Assembly: GCF_030412785.1 (NCBI RefSeq)
Contig: NZ_CP125296.1
Span: 1,054,001 to 1,118,000, forward strand
Reading direction: 5' to 3'
Length of the DNA stretch: 64,000 nucleotides
DNA from: Paraburkholderia sabiae
GTDB taxonomy: Bacteria > Pseudomonadota > Gammaproteobacteria > Burkholderiales > Burkholderiaceae
Each line of letters starts with the position of its first letter. The stretch's first letter is position 1. Under the pieces are notes generated by a model. That model had not been told where the DNA came from. It saw only the letters and a list, made by a program, of their open reading frames with translations, and did no database searches. Shown here piece after piece: positions 9,919-18,909 of the stretch. The translations under genes and the position numbers were made by a program.

Positions 9919-10434
9919 TTACTTGTTCTGTTGTGCGTCGGTGATGCGGATCGCACTGGTGTCGAGGTTGATCGTCAGTTTCAGTTTGGGCGCGAAACGG
10001 TACCAACCGGCCGGCGGTGCGGGCGGCAGCGTCCAGGTTGCCCGCCATACGGAATTCGGCAGGTCGCGATAGGCCGCGATTACGCCCAGTGTCGTGGTGG
10101 CCTGATCGGCGTTGCGCCTGATAGCCCTGTTTTCGCCGGGACGAAGCTGGAACTGGTCGCGCGCGACAAGGTCATCCGCGATCACGGTCTTGTCCTTGTC
10201 CTGCAGCGAGAAGAAATCGGCAGCATTGAACGCGTCGGCGTTCTTCAGCTCATAGATGCGCACGATGATGGGTGCCGCGCGCTTCTGATCATCGGGGTTG
10301 ACGCTGGATGAAGCCGTCACCGTCAGGTCGAGTTTGACGGGTTCATGGACAGCCTTGGGGTCGCTGCTCGCGCATGCGGAGAGTCCGAGCACGCAGACAA
10401 GTGCAACGACATGAGTGAACGGGCGCATCGGCAT
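9919..10434 (-). CDS. tssJ: TssJ outer-membrane lipoprotein
   Basis: A 171-residue protein with a short hydrophobic leader and a lipobox (LGLSAC) that places the acylated cysteine at about residue 21. The body has the family pattern: a start of the beta sandwich around LDLTVTAS, a segment with VRIYEL, and a C-terminal strand with GWYRFAPKLKLTINL. TssJ is anchored in the outer membrane and binds the periplasmic part of TssM. Either the ATG at 10434 or the one at 10428 could start it. It is separated from hcp by a very stable GC hairpin. Confidence 0.93.
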   Translation of the reverse strand: MPMRPFTHVVALVCVLGLSACASSDPKAVHEPVKLDLTVTASSSVNPDDQKRAAPIIVRIYELKNADAFNAADFFSLQDKDKTVIADDLVARDQFQLRPGENRAIRRNADQATTTLGVIAAYRDLPNSVWRATWTLPPAPPAGWYRFAPKLKLTINLDTSAIRITDAQQNK

Positions 10435-10458
10435 TGAGGCGAAATTGGAGCATTGAAA

Positions 10459-10490
10459 GGGGGCGGGCGGCGTATGCGCCGCCCGCCCCC
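10459..10490 (-). terminator. Perfect 14-bp GC stem-loop between hcp and tssJ
   Basis: Fourteen bases (10459-10472, five G followed by CGGGCGGCG) pair without mismatch with 10477-10490 around a four-base loop. On the minus-strand transcript the stem is followed by only three U residues, so complete termination is unlikely. Likely roles are partial attenuation after hcp or protection of the hcp mRNA 3' end, which would fit the need for much more Hcp than TssJKLM. This is inferred from structure only. Confidence 0.6.
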
Positions 10491-10505
10491 ACTGGACAAG
10501 GAGGC

Positions 10506-10988
10506 TTACGCTTCCTTGTTGAGCTTGATGTCGTAGCCCGCGGTCACGGCGCCGCCGCTACCGCCCTGGGCGTTCTGGACGACATATTCCTGCTTGACCT
10601 TGGCAAACGACAGACGGACGTTTTCACGAATGCCGTTGTCGGCATTGCTGCCGGAAGGATGAACCTGCGTGACGATCACGTCGTTCATCGTGATCTTCAG
10701 ATACTCGAGCGGATTGCCGCCGGCCTTGCGCACCGTCAGCACGGCCTGATCGATGTGCTTCCCGGTCAGGCAGTACTTCATCAGGTTCGGGCTTGCACGG
10801 TCGAGCAGATGTTCAAAGGCCAGATCTTCGACCGTCGCCTTGCCGGCGCCGCCACCGGAACCGGCATGCATGCTCGACTGCTGCTGGATCTGCCATCCCC
10901 AGCTTTGCACTTCGATTTCATTCTTGTGTGCCGCGTCCTGCGATTCCCCGTCGATGCCGTTGATCTTGAGGAAAATATCCTGTGCCAT
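10506..10988 (-). CDS. hcp: Hcp (TssD), T6SS tail-tube protein
   Basis: A 160-residue Hcp. The N-terminus (MAQDIFLKINGIDGES), a SWGWQIQ segment near residue 30 and the internal FEHLLDRASPNLMKYCLTGKHI-type region are standard for the family that stacks as hexameric rings to form the inner tube. A strong ribosome-binding site (AAGGAG) lies 7 nt before the ATG. The gene is in the tssC-hcp-tssJ order usual for Burkholderia T6SS clusters, except that an effector/immunity pair sits between tssC and hcp here. The downstream hairpin may stabilise its message. Confidence 0.97.
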   Translation of the reverse strand: MAQDIFLKINGIDGESQDAAHKNEIEVQSWGWQIQQQSSMHAGSGGGAGKATVEDLAFEHLLDRASPNLMKYCLTGKHIDQAVLTVRKAGGNPLEYLKITMNDVIVTQVHPSGSNADNGIRENVRLSFAKVKQEYVVQNAQGGSGGAVTAGYDIKLNKEA

Positions 10989-11081
10989 CTAAAACTCCTT
11001 GAGTGAAAAAACGTACTGCGCTGTATTGCGGACACGGTTGCCGCATCAGTGATGCTCTATTAGTGACTGATACGTCAGTCG

Positions 11082-11588
11082 TTACGACCGATGCGCTGAC
11101 GTTTGCTCGGCGATATGCTCCAACGCACGCAGACACGGCGCGCGTTGCGGCAGACGCTCTGATTCGGGCGTTCGCCTGACGGCGGGGATAGCGCGGTTCA
11201 GATAGTCCTTGACCTCGCGCGGGGTGGGTTCGATGAACGGAACGCCGCATACGACGGATGCGCCCGTCACCGGACCGTCATCGAGAACAGCGAGCACTGC
11301 CTTCGGATTCTTAGGAAGGGCCTTGGCAAGCGCAACGCTCAGACCTGTCGAGTCGCCCGCGTCGGTGCCCGTCGCCAGATCGCGGGAGATGCGCACCCAA
11401 GCCGTATTTCCCGATGCAATCTTGTCCAGCACTGCATCGAAACTCCCTTTGCGACTCAGTGATTGCACGGTCGCGCGGGCGCCCTTCGTCTGAATGTCTC
11501 GCGAAATCACCGAAGGTGTCAGTGTTTGCGCGAAAGCGGGAGCGGCGATAGCGAGGAGCACAACTGCGTAGCCGAGATATCGCTTCAT
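11082..11588 (-). CDS. Putative periplasmic immunity protein for the L,D-transpeptidase-like effector
   Basis: The 168-residue product starts at the ATG at 11588, which overlaps the stop of the preceding effector (ATGA). It begins with a clear signal peptide (positive MKRY, hydrophobic stretch, AFA cleavage region near residue 20). The mature part has no enzyme motif that I recognise; two cysteines (in VVCGVPF and near PCLRAL) could form a disulfide. Translational coupling, export and position directly after a cell-wall-targeting toxin make it the obvious immunity protein. A longer in-frame reading upstream of 11588 exists but lies inside the effector gene and lacks a signal peptide at its own start. 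Confidence 0.7.
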   Translation of the reverse strand: MKRYLGYAVVLLAIAAPAFAQTLTPSVISRDIQTKGARATVQSLSRKGSFDAVLDKIASGNTAWVRISRDLATGTDAGDSTGLSVALAKALPKNPKAVLAVLDDGPVTGASVVCGVPFIEPTPREVKDYLNRAIPAVRRTPESERLPQRAPCLRALEHIAEQTSAHRS

Positions 11589-11947
11589 TGAACGATCAGT
11601 TCCCTGTCGGTGCTTTGATTGATCTGCTCCCGCACATTGCGACGCAGGATGATGCAACCGTGCGATGCCGTATGCGTGAGGTTGTCGCCGTGAATCAGGA
11701 ACGCGCTGCGACCGAACGTGTGCGTGTTGGCGTTCGGTGCAAGATCCATCGAAACGGGCCCGGTATGAACGGAGTGCCGCGCACTTCGGATCTGGTAAGT
11801 GCCGCGAGGGATCGGACCGACGTTCGGCTGGCTTTCCATCGTCGAATTATTTCGACCTTGTCCAGCTCCGGAATAGCCATCGGTTGCCGCTATCTGTCCA
11901 TCGGGCGCGGTGAGCGTTCCCGTTCTCTGGTTGTACGTCCAGGGCAT
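11585..11947 (-). CDS. Tlde1-like (DUF2778) L,D-transpeptidase-family T6SS effector
   Basis: A 120-residue protein without signal peptide. After a tyrosine- and glycine-rich entry (YSGAGQGRNN), it has the NVGPIPRGTY segment at about 42-51, a GRSAFLIHGDN segment (80-89) and an ASHGCIIL segment (94-101). This order is that of DUF2778/Tlde1 proteins, whose catalytic His and Cys (here His96 and Cys98) act on tetrapeptide stems of peptidoglycan. In Salmonella, Tlde1 is a T6SS effector that cuts and modifies stems in the target periplasm. A GGAG box lies 6 nt before the ATG. It sits between tssC and hcp, and its stop overlaps the start of a secreted protein, the expected layout of a toxin/immunity pair. 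Confidence 0.8.
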   Translation of the reverse strand: MPWTYNQRTGTLTAPDGQIAATDGYSGAGQGRNNSTMESQPNVGPIPRGTYQIRSARHSVHTGPVSMDLAPNANTHTFGRSAFLIHGDNLTHTASHGCIILRRNVREQINQSTDRELIVQ

Positions 11948-12022
11948 TGCATCTCCTTCATGATGGAGGATCTGTCGACGCGTCGACAGATCCAGATACG
12001 TAGCGCCAGCAGTTGAATCCGG

Positions 12023-13516
12023 TCAGGCCGCTTCCTTTACCGACGGCAGTTGCGCAACGAGTCGCAGCGACACAGTGAGACCTTCAAGCTGGAAATGCGG
12101 GCGCAGGAAGAACTTCGCCTGGTAGTAGCCCGGATTCCCGTCGACATCCTCGACGACGACTTCAGCGGCCGCCAGCGGGCGACGTGCCTTCGTCTCCTGC
12201 GACGAGTTAGCGGGGTCCGCGTCGACGTAGTTCATGATCCATTCGTTGAGCCAGCGCTGCATGTCTTCACGCTCGCGGAACGTGCCGATCTTGTCGCGCA
12301 CGATGCACTTCAGGTAATGCGCAAAGCGCGAGCATGCAAACAGATACGGCAGACGTGCGGAGAGGTTCGCGTTCGCCGTCGCATCCGGGTCGTAGTACTC
12401 GGCCGGTTTCTGCAGCGATTGCGCGCCGATGAACGTCGCGTGGTCGGTGTTCTTGCGGTGGATCAGCGGAATGAAACCGTTCTTCGACAGTTCAGCTTCG
12501 CGACGATCGGAAATCGCGATCTCGGTCGGGCACTTCATGTCGATGCCGCCGTCGTCGGTCGGGAACGTGTGGCACGGCAGGTTTTCAACGGTACCGCCCG
12601 ACTCGACGCCGCGAATCAGCGAGCACCAGCCATACAGCTTGAACGAGCGGTTGATGTTCACGCCCATCGCGTACGCCGCATTGGCCCATGCGTAGTTGCG
12701 ATGATCCGGGCCCTGCGTGTCTTCTTCGAAGTCGAACTCGTCAACAGGATTCGTTTGTGCGCCATAGGGCAGACGCGACAGGAAACGCGGCATCGCCAGA
12801 CCGATGTAGCGCGCGTCTTCGGTGGCGCGCAGCGAATTCCACGGCGCATATTCGAGGTTCTGCGCGAAAATCTTGGAGAGGTCGCGCGGGTTCGCGAGTT
12901 CCTGCCACGACTCCATCTGCAGCACCGAGGGCGATGCGCCCGAGATAAACGGCGTATGCGCAGCGGCCGAGATCTTCGCGATCGAGCCGAGCAGATCCAC
13001 ATCGGGAGGCGTGTGGTCGAAGTAGTAATCCGCGACGAGACAGCCGTACGGTTCGCCGCCGAGCTGGCCGTATTCCTCTTCGTAGATCTGCTTGAAGAGC
13101 GGGCTCTGGTCCCATGCAAGACCCTTGTAGCGCTTCATCGTGCGACGCAGTTCTTCCTTCGATACGTCCATGAAGCGGATTTTCAGGCGCTCGTCGGTTT
13201 CGGTGTTCGACACGAGGTGATGCAGACCGCGCCACGCCGATTCCAGCTTCTGGAAATCGTTGTGATGCAGGATCAGGTTGATCTGCTCGGAGAGCTTGTG
13301 ATCGATCTGCGCGATGATCGCTTCGATGCTCTTGTACGCGTCGTCGCTGATCGTGATGGACTGCTGCAGCGCCTGCTCGGCGAGCGTCTGGACCGCGAAC
13401 TCGACGGCCTCGCGGGCTTCATCGGTCTTCGGGCGGAATTCCTGCTCGAGCAGTTGCGCGAAATCGCCCTGCGCATGCTTCGCAGCGCTGGCTGCCTGTA
13501 CCTGCTGTGTTGCCAT
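12023..13516 (-). CDS. tssC: TssC large sheath subunit
   Basis: A 497-residue protein with the usual landmarks: an N-terminal helical part ending in VQTLAEQAL, the region around AWRGLHHLV, a LLGSIAKISAAAHTPF segment, GYGQ-less LPYGAQTNPVDEFDFEE, and a C-terminal PGYYQAKFFLRPHFQLEGL segment. TssC with TssB forms the contractile sheath around the Hcp tube. It is 62 bp downstream of tssB on the same strand. Length and order are standard. Confidence 0.97.
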   Translation of the reverse strand: MATQQVQAASAAKHAQGDFAQLLEQEFRPKTDEAREAVEFAVQTLAEQALQQSITISDDAYKSIEAIIAQIDHKLSEQINLILHHNDFQKLESAWRGLHHLVSNTETDERLKIRFMDVSKEELRRTMKRYKGLAWDQSPLFKQIYEEEYGQLGGEPYGCLVADYYFDHTPPDVDLLGSIAKISAAAHTPFISGASPSVLQMESWQELANPRDLSKIFAQNLEYAPWNSLRATEDARYIGLAMPRFLSRLPYGAQTNPVDEFDFEEDTQGPDHRNYAWANAAYAMGVNINRSFKLYGWCSLIRGVESGGTVENLPCHTFPTDDGGIDMKCPTEIAISDRREAELSKNGFIPLIHRKNTDHATFIGAQSLQKPAEYYDPDATANANLSARLPYLFACSRFAHYLKCIVRDKIGTFREREDMQRWLNEWIMNYVDADPANSSQETKARRPLAAAEVVVEDVDGNPGYYQAKFFLRPHFQLEGLTVSLRLVAQLPSVKEAA

Positions 13517-13577
13517 GGTGTTCCTCTATCTTCCTTGATTCGGTTCTGTTGGGATGCCGTTTAGGAATCGGCCGTCC

Positions 13578-14105
13578 TTAGTTCAACGTCGTCGTTTCGT
13601 CGGCGGCTTTCGGCTTCGGCGAAGCCGCGAGCGACTTCAGCAGGGCAGGATCGGCCAGCAGCCTGTTGACCAGCGCTTCAGCGCCCGACTTGCCGTCCAT
13701 GTAGGTCTGCAGGTTGGCGAGTTGCGTGCGGGCCTGCAGCAGCTGATGGAGCGAATCGACCTTGCTTGCTACGGCGGCCGGCGAGAAGTCTTCGATGCTT
13801 TCGAAGGTCATGTCGACCATCAGCTGGCCTTCGCCCGTCAGCGTGTTCGGCACGGCGAACGCGACGCGAGGCTTGATCGCCTTCATGCGCTCATCGAAGT
13901 TGTCGATATCGATATCGAGGAAGCGGCGGTCGGCGACGGCGGGCAGCGGTTCAACGGGCTTGCCGGACAGATCGGCCAGCACGCCCATCACGAACGGCAG
14001 TTCCACCTTCTTTTCGGAACCGTAGATCTCGACGTCGTACTCGATCTGGACGCGCGGGGCACGGTTGCGCGCGATGAACTTCTGCGAACTGTTTGAAACG
14101 GACAT
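13578..14105 (-). CDS. tssB: TssB small sheath subunit
   Basis: The ATG at 14105 opens a 175-residue protein (MSVSNSSQKF...) with the RAPRVQIEYDVE start and the ELPFVMGVLADLSG segment typical of TssB. An in-frame reading continues 51 codons upstream into the 3' end of tssH, but that extension is arginine- and serine-rich and not TssB-like. TssB pairs with TssC in the sheath and offers the ClpV recognition helix of the complex. The C-terminus carries an alanine/lysine-rich tail that is a little longer than in some homologues. Confidence 0.95.
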   Translation of the reverse strand: MSVSNSSQKFIARNRAPRVQIEYDVEIYGSEKKVELPFVMGVLADLSGKPVEPLPAVADRRFLDIDIDNFDERMKAIKPRVAFAVPNTLTGEGQLMVDMTFESIEDFSPAAVASKVDSLHQLLQARTQLANLQTYMDGKSGAEALVNRLLADPALLKSLAASPKPKAADETTTLN

Positions 14106-14142
14106 GCATGGACTCCGTGAGCGTGGGAAAAGATCGGCAGCT

Positions 14143-16869
14143 TTATTGGGTCTCGCCGATTGAAACAGGGGTAACAGTGTCGGCACCGACCGCCGGCGCG
14201 ACATCGGGCACGTCGTGGCCGGAAGGCTCGAAAACGATCGCGGCGGATGGCGGCGCATCGCTATCGATGATGTCGACGCCGATGCCGGTCAGTGCGCGCT
14301 TCGAGGAGAACGCATCGAGCCAGAGCGCTGACAGCCGCGGCAGGATGTGCTGTTCGATAAAGCCGATCAGCACACGTGCACCCGTTTCCTGCACGAGGCA
14401 GCGGGCGACGATGTAGTCGACGACGCGCTCGCTGTAACGAAGCGCGATGTCGTGACCGTCGGCCATGCGACGCACGACGCGGTTCAGATGCAGACGCACG
14501 ATGCTTGCGAGCGATGCGTGAGCGAGCGGCCGGTAGGGCACCACAGTGACGCGACCCATGAAGGCGGCAGGAAACGTCTTCAGCAGTTCCGGTGCGAGCG
14601 CCTCACGCAGGCCGTCCTGATCGGGGGCGAGCGTCGCGTCCGCGCACAGGCTTGCAGTTAGTTCCGATGCGGCGTTGCTCGTAAGCAGGATCGTCGTGTT
14701 GCGAAAGTCGATGTAGCGTCCGTCGCCGTCTTCCATGTAGCCCTTGTCGAACACCTGGAAGAACATTTCGTGGACGTCGTGATGCGCCTTTTCGATCTCG
14801 TCGAGCAGCACGACCGAATACGGGCGGCGACGGACCGCTTCCGTCAGTACGCCGCCTTCGCCGTAGCCGACGTACCCCGGCGGCGCGCCCTTGAGGCCCG
14901 AGACGGTATGCGCTTCCTGATACTCGCTCATGTTGATCGTGATCAGGTTCTGCTCGCCGCCGTAGAGCGCTTCGGCCAGCGCGAGCGCCGTTTCCGTCTT
15001 GCCGACGCCGGAAGGGCCTGCAAGCAGAAACACGCCCAGCGGCTTTTTCGGATCGGCAAGCCCTGCACGCGCGGTCTGCACCCGCTCGCTGATCTGGTGC
15101 AACGCATCGGACTGTCCGATCACGCGGGCACCAAGTGTTTCTGGCAGCGTGCGCACGGCGGTGATTTCGTCCGTCACCATGCGGCCGACAGGAATGCCCG
15201 TCCAGTCGGAGACGATTTCCGCGATGATCGCTGCGTCCACGTCGGGAAAGACCAGTGGTGTGTCGCCCTGCAGATCGCAAAGCATCCGTTCGAGATTGCG
15301 CAGCGTGTCAAGCGAGGGCGCATCGTCATCACCAGCAGCAACGGCCGCTCGGGCCCGTGCAAGTGCCCTGGCAGCGGCAAGCTGCGTTTGCCAGCGCGCG
15401 TCGATCGCACCTTCCTGCGCCGACAGTGTGCTGATGCGCGCCTGCACCGCAGCCATTGCCTTGTCTGCATCGAGTCCGATGCGTGCTTCCTGTTCAAGCA
15501 GCTCGCGTTCAACGTGCGCTGCCTGAAGGCGCTGACGTACATTCTGGAGTTCGCGAGGCGGTGTATGCTGCGACAGCGCCACGCGCGCGCACGCGGTGTC
15601 GAGCAGACTGATCGCCTTGTCGGGCAATTGCCGCGACGGAATGTAGCGGTGCGACAGCGTGACGGCTGCGCGGATCGCCTCGTCGAGAATCACCACGCCG
15701 TGATGCTTCGAGAACGCAGCGGCGAGTCCGCGCACCATGTCGATGGCGGCCACTTCCTCGGGTTCGGGAACCTGCAATACCTGAAAGCGGCGGGTGAGGG
15801 CAGGGTCCTTCTCGATGTGCCGCTTGTATTCAGACCATGTCGTCGCGCCGATCATGCGTACCGCACCGCGCGCGAGCGCAGGTTTGAGCAGGTTGGCGGC
15901 GTCTCCCGTTCCAGCCTGGCCACCCGCGCCGACGAGCGTATGGATTTCGTCGACGAACAGGATGATAGGTACAGACGATTTGACGGCGGCCTCGAGCACA
16001 CCCTTCAGCCGTGACTCGAACTCGCCCTTCATGCTTGCGCCAGCGAGCAGGGCGCCGACATCGAGCGACATCAGCCGTACGCCGGCAAGTGTCGGTGGCA
16101 CGTCGCCCGCTGCAATGGCGAGCGCGAGTCCTTCAACGACAGCCGTCTTGCCGACACCCGCTTCACCCGTCAGCAGTGGATTGTTCTGACGCCGACGCTG
16201 CAGGATATCGCTCATCACGCGGATCTCCGCCCCGCGACCGGTCACGGTGTCGATCTCGCCGGCACGCGCACGTGCCGTCATATCCGTGCAGTACTGGTCG
16301 AGGAGCGACCCTTTGCCCGCTACCTGCACGGCCTGCGACGCTTCGCCCGGTACGGCGGGCGAAAAGTCGCTGTTGTCATAAGGCATGTCGGCGGACTCTG
16401 GCGAACCCTCGATCCATGCAGTCAGCGCTTCGCCCATGCCGGTTGCCGGGATACGTCCGAACGCTGGCGAGATGGAAAGGAGTATGCGTCGCAGCTCCGG
16501 CGTGCCGGCGAGCGCGGCTATCAGCCACGCGCCTCGCACGCGCCTGTCGCCGAACTCCAGGGTGGCAAGCACCCAGGCACGTTCAATCGCAAGTTCGATG
16601 TGATGCGAGAAATCGCTGATGGAGCTCGCGCCCGCAGGCAGTGCGGCAAGTGCGCGGGCGAGATCGCGTTCGAGCGTGTCCTGCTCGATTCCTGCATGCC
16701 GGACAATCCGGTGTAGATCGCTATCGGGCAACTGTATCAACTGATGCAGCCAGTGAACCAGTTCAACATAGGGGTTGCCACGCAGTTTGCAGAACGTGGT
16801 CGCGGATTCGATGCTGCGAAAGAGGGTGGCACCGAGCTTGCCGAACAGTGCCTGTCGGGAAATCGTCAT
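14143..16869 (-). CDS. tssH: TssH (ClpV) AAA+ ATPase
   Basis: A 908-residue AAA+ unfoldase with an N-terminal ClpN-like domain (about 1-160) and two ATPase modules. The first has Walker A GEAGVGKT near residue 220 and an LFVDEIH Walker B. The second has GPSGVGKT near residue 618, the GYVGYGEGG pore loop and LLDEIEKAH. ClpV disassembles the contracted TssBC sheath for reuse. It is the first gene of the minus-strand T6SS operon. The ATG at 16869 faces the divergent promoter region. A short low-complexity tail after the last AAA module is normal variation. Confidence 0.97.
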   Translation of the reverse strand: MTISRQALFGKLGATLFRSIESATTFCKLRGNPYVELVHWLHQLIQLPDSDLHRIVRHAGIEQDTLERDLARALAALPAGASSISDFSHHIELAIERAWVLATLEFGDRRVRGAWLIAALAGTPELRRILLSISPAFGRIPATGMGEALTAWIEGSPESADMPYDNSDFSPAVPGEASQAVQVAGKGSLLDQYCTDMTARARAGEIDTVTGRGAEIRVMSDILQRRRQNNPLLTGEAGVGKTAVVEGLALAIAAGDVPPTLAGVRLMSLDVGALLAGASMKGEFESRLKGVLEAAVKSSVPIILFVDEIHTLVGAGGQAGTGDAANLLKPALARGAVRMIGATTWSEYKRHIEKDPALTRRFQVLQVPEPEEVAAIDMVRGLAAAFSKHHGVVILDEAIRAAVTLSHRYIPSRQLPDKAISLLDTACARVALSQHTPPRELQNVRQRLQAAHVERELLEQEARIGLDADKAMAAVQARISTLSAQEGAIDARWQTQLAAARALARARAAVAAGDDDAPSLDTLRNLERMLCDLQGDTPLVFPDVDAAIIAEIVSDWTGIPVGRMVTDEITAVRTLPETLGARVIGQSDALHQISERVQTARAGLADPKKPLGVFLLAGPSGVGKTETALALAEALYGGEQNLITINMSEYQEAHTVSGLKGAPPGYVGYGEGGVLTEAVRRRPYSVVLLDEIEKAHHDVHEMFFQVFDKGYMEDGDGRYIDFRNTTILLTSNAASELTASLCADATLAPDQDGLREALAPELLKTFPAAFMGRVTVVPYRPLAHASLASIVRLHLNRVVRRMADGHDIALRYSERVVDYIVARCLVQETGARVLIGFIEQHILPRLSALWLDAFSSKRALTGIGVDIIDSDAPPSAAIVFEPSGHDVPDVAPAVGADTVTPVSIGETQ

Positions 16870-17395
16870 GAGCGGTTGGCTACAAGTACAGATGTGGACT
16901 ACGAAACAATATCCTGACAGTCACCTGGATGCAGCCCCGTCTGGTCTGGTTTCCGGAAGATCCCGTCCTCGACTCCTGGTCCGGTCTTGCCAATGAATTT
17001 TCTGTCTTTCTATTGCGAACGCTTCGGATTATTGTCAGTTCCTCCAGAGTCGTCAATACGGTTTTATATTAAATTTGCATTAATCAATTCTTGACACAAA
17101 TCAATTCCACAGTACTGAAACAGATGCTTGTGGAAGGGATGAATTCTGCTCAACCCGCTGATTTATAGGGAAATAGTTAGATCACTGTCGTTCGTCCAGA
17201 AACCGCCTAGATTAATGAAAATAAGGATAAATCGGATTATTCTCACGCAATTCAGGAGGTGGCATGTAAGAGTATTACTACGCGAAAATTGCATCTCGAA
17301 TTAACACTCTAGAGCCGGGGTGCGGTGAAGCAAATTTAATATGGACAGGTGTGTCAGGTCGTGAGTTAATCCGGCAATAACACTCGCGTCGCAAC
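16870..17395. promoter_or_regulatory. AT-rich divergent intergenic region between the two T6SS operons
   Basis: No credible gene is present. The central part (about 17030-17290) is visibly AT-rich compared with both flanks and must hold the promoters of the tssH-led and tagK-led operons. A TTGACA hexamer at about 17092, followed 16 nt later by TACTGA, is a weak candidate sigma-70 promoter for the plus strand. I did not find a convincing sigma-54 site. The AT richness also makes it a plausible target for H-NS-like silencing, which is inference. Confidence 0.5.
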
Positions 17396-18043
17396 ATGGC
17401 TTTCTCTGCTCAACTCTCCAGAATTTTCAGCAAGACCCGGGTCGGTGCCGATACAGATCAGCAGTCCGATGCGACTGCAACGACTGGGTCCGGCGTACAG
17501 GTAACGACGCCGCGCGGAAGCGATGCCATCTACGAACTGTTCGGCGCGCCATCCGATGCGGGTCACAATCGGGCAGCACATTTTCAGGATGAACCATCGG
17601 CAACGACGGCCCCCGACGACATCATCCGTCGTCTGAATGATCAGTATTACCAGGCGATCGCATCGTCCCGCTTTTCGCTGACGGACCGGTGGGTCGACTC
17701 AGGGTTGCTGACCGGAGAGGGCCAGGCGCGACAGCCGTGGGAAGAGCATGCCGTCGATAACAACGCAACCGGGTCCATTTCCGATCTGCTCGCCGATATC
17801 GAGGAGCTGGAAGAAGCGTTTGGCCCGCTTCGTCACGGCGAGTCGCCGGAACCGGTGGTGCCCGAGCCGATGCCCGAGATTCTCCTGCTGTTCGCGCCAC
17901 CGGAATTTCAGGCGACGGCCTTGCGTCGTCCTGCGTCACTGCCGCCTTCGCTGGTGCGGCGTGAACATCACACGCTGGCGATCGACAGCCCGATGGTGGC
18001 GCGCGACGCCGCTTCGATCGCGTATCCCGAGACAAATCAATGA
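17396..18043 (+). CDS. T6SS-associated protein, probably TagK-type
   Basis: A 215-residue, acidic, soluble protein without signal peptide. The segment around residues 78-105 (DDIIRRLNDQYYQAI followed by SLTDRWV) resembles the TagK domain found in Burkholderia T6SS loci; the middle contains an acidic helix (SDLLADIEELEEAFG). The C-terminal third is proline-rich and probably unstructured. It is the first gene of the plus-strand T6SS operon, and its stop overlaps the tagJ start (ATGA). The TagK name is from memory of gene order and should be treated as provisional; the molecular role of TagK is unknown. Confidence 0.5.
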   Translation: MAFSAQLSRIFSKTRVGADTDQQSDATATTGSGVQVTTPRGSDAIYELFGAPSDAGHNRAAHFQDEPSATTAPDDIIRRLNDQYYQAIASSRFSLTDRWVDSGLLTGEGQARQPWEEHAVDNNATGSISDLLADIEELEEAFGPLRHGESPEPVVPEPMPEILLLFAPPEFQATALRRPASLPPSLVRREHHTLAIDSPMVARDAASIAYPETNQ

Positions 18044-18909
18044 GCGTCCAGTCAGTCATGCACGAGCCGAAACACGCACCCCTCGTCCCAGCACGGGAGC
18101 TTGAAGCGGCAGAGGCCGCCGTACGCCAGCAACCAGCTCAGGTTGTTCACCGCTGGAGACTGTTCCAGTGGCTTTGCATTACCTGTCAGTGGGAAAGGGC
18201 AGTACAGCAGCTTCAGGTATATGCGCAGCTGGATTCGTCGCAGATACCGCTGGTGCAGGCCTGTCGCGATCTCGTGCGTGCCGAGCGCACCCGTGCACGT
18301 GTCATGGCAGGCGGGCAGCAGCCCGGTTTTGTGGTGGACGACGTGCCGCTGTGGATGCGCGCGTTAGTGACTGCGTTGGGTCTGGCAGGGCAAGGGCAGA
18401 TTGAGGCGGCCGATGACGCACGGCTGCGCGCGCTCGACCTGGCGCCACTGGTTGCTGGGGGCTGCGGCGACACTACATTCGACTGGATTGGCGACAGCGA
18501 TACGCGGCTGGGGCCGGTCTGCGAGTTCATTACGGCAGGGCGCTATCGATGGATGTCGCTCGCGGACATCACCGCGTGGCATATCGAACGGCCTCACACC
18601 CTGCTCGATCTCATCTGGGCGCCGTGCGTGCTGACACTCACCGATGGCACGCATATCCGGGGATTTATGCCGGCACGTTATCCGGACTGCAGTGATGCGC
18701 ATGGCCACGAGCGGGATGCGCTACTGCTGGCCCGACGTACGACATGGAGCGAGCTCGGTCGCACCGGCGTGATTGCCTCAGGCCGCAAGACATGGACGAC
18801 CAGCGCCGGCGATTTCGACCTGTACGAATTGGCTCACTGTTCATTTGCCTCGCATGCCGAAGCTGTGGCGGGCACACACGGCGACCCTGTGTCGGGAGCA
18901 TCGCTGTGA
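18040..18909 (+). CDS. tagJ: TagJ/ImpE-family T6SS accessory protein
   Basis: A 289-residue protein with an alpha-helical TPR-like N-terminal half (two helices with WRLFQWLCITCQWERAVQQL) and a C-terminal beta domain containing DLIWAPCVLTLTDG and GFMPARYP, the layout of ImpE/TagJ. In Pseudomonas, TagJ binds the TssB subunit and modulates ClpV recruitment. It is coupled at both ends: its ATG overlaps the previous stop and its TGA overlaps the GTG of tssE. A run of arginine and alanine in the middle is unremarkable. Confidence 0.85.
   Translation: MSVQSVMHEPKHAPLVPARELEAAEAAVRQQPAQVVHRWRLFQWLCITCQWERAVQQLQVYAQLDSSQIPLVQACRDLVRAERTRARVMAGGQQPGFVVDDVPLWMRALVTALGLAGQGQIEAADDARLRALDLAPLVAGGCGDTTFDWIGDSDTRLGPVCEFITAGRYRWMSLADITAWHIERPHTLLDLIWAPCVLTLTDGTHIRGFMPARYPDCSDAHGHERDALLLARRTTWSELGRTGVIASGRKTWTTSAGDFDLYELAHCSFASHAEAVAGTHGDPVSGASL

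Noticed and set aside
8614..10311. 565-codon plus-strand frame opposite tssK and tssJ
   Set aside because: Crosses two well-supported genes on the other strand; no domain features.
12050..13564. 504-codon plus-strand frame opposite tssC
   Set aside because: Exact antisense of TssC with arginine-rich product.
17092..17120. Definite sigma-70 promoter
   Set aside because: TTGACA is good but the -10 match is weak, so it is only noted as a candidate inside the intergenic entry.
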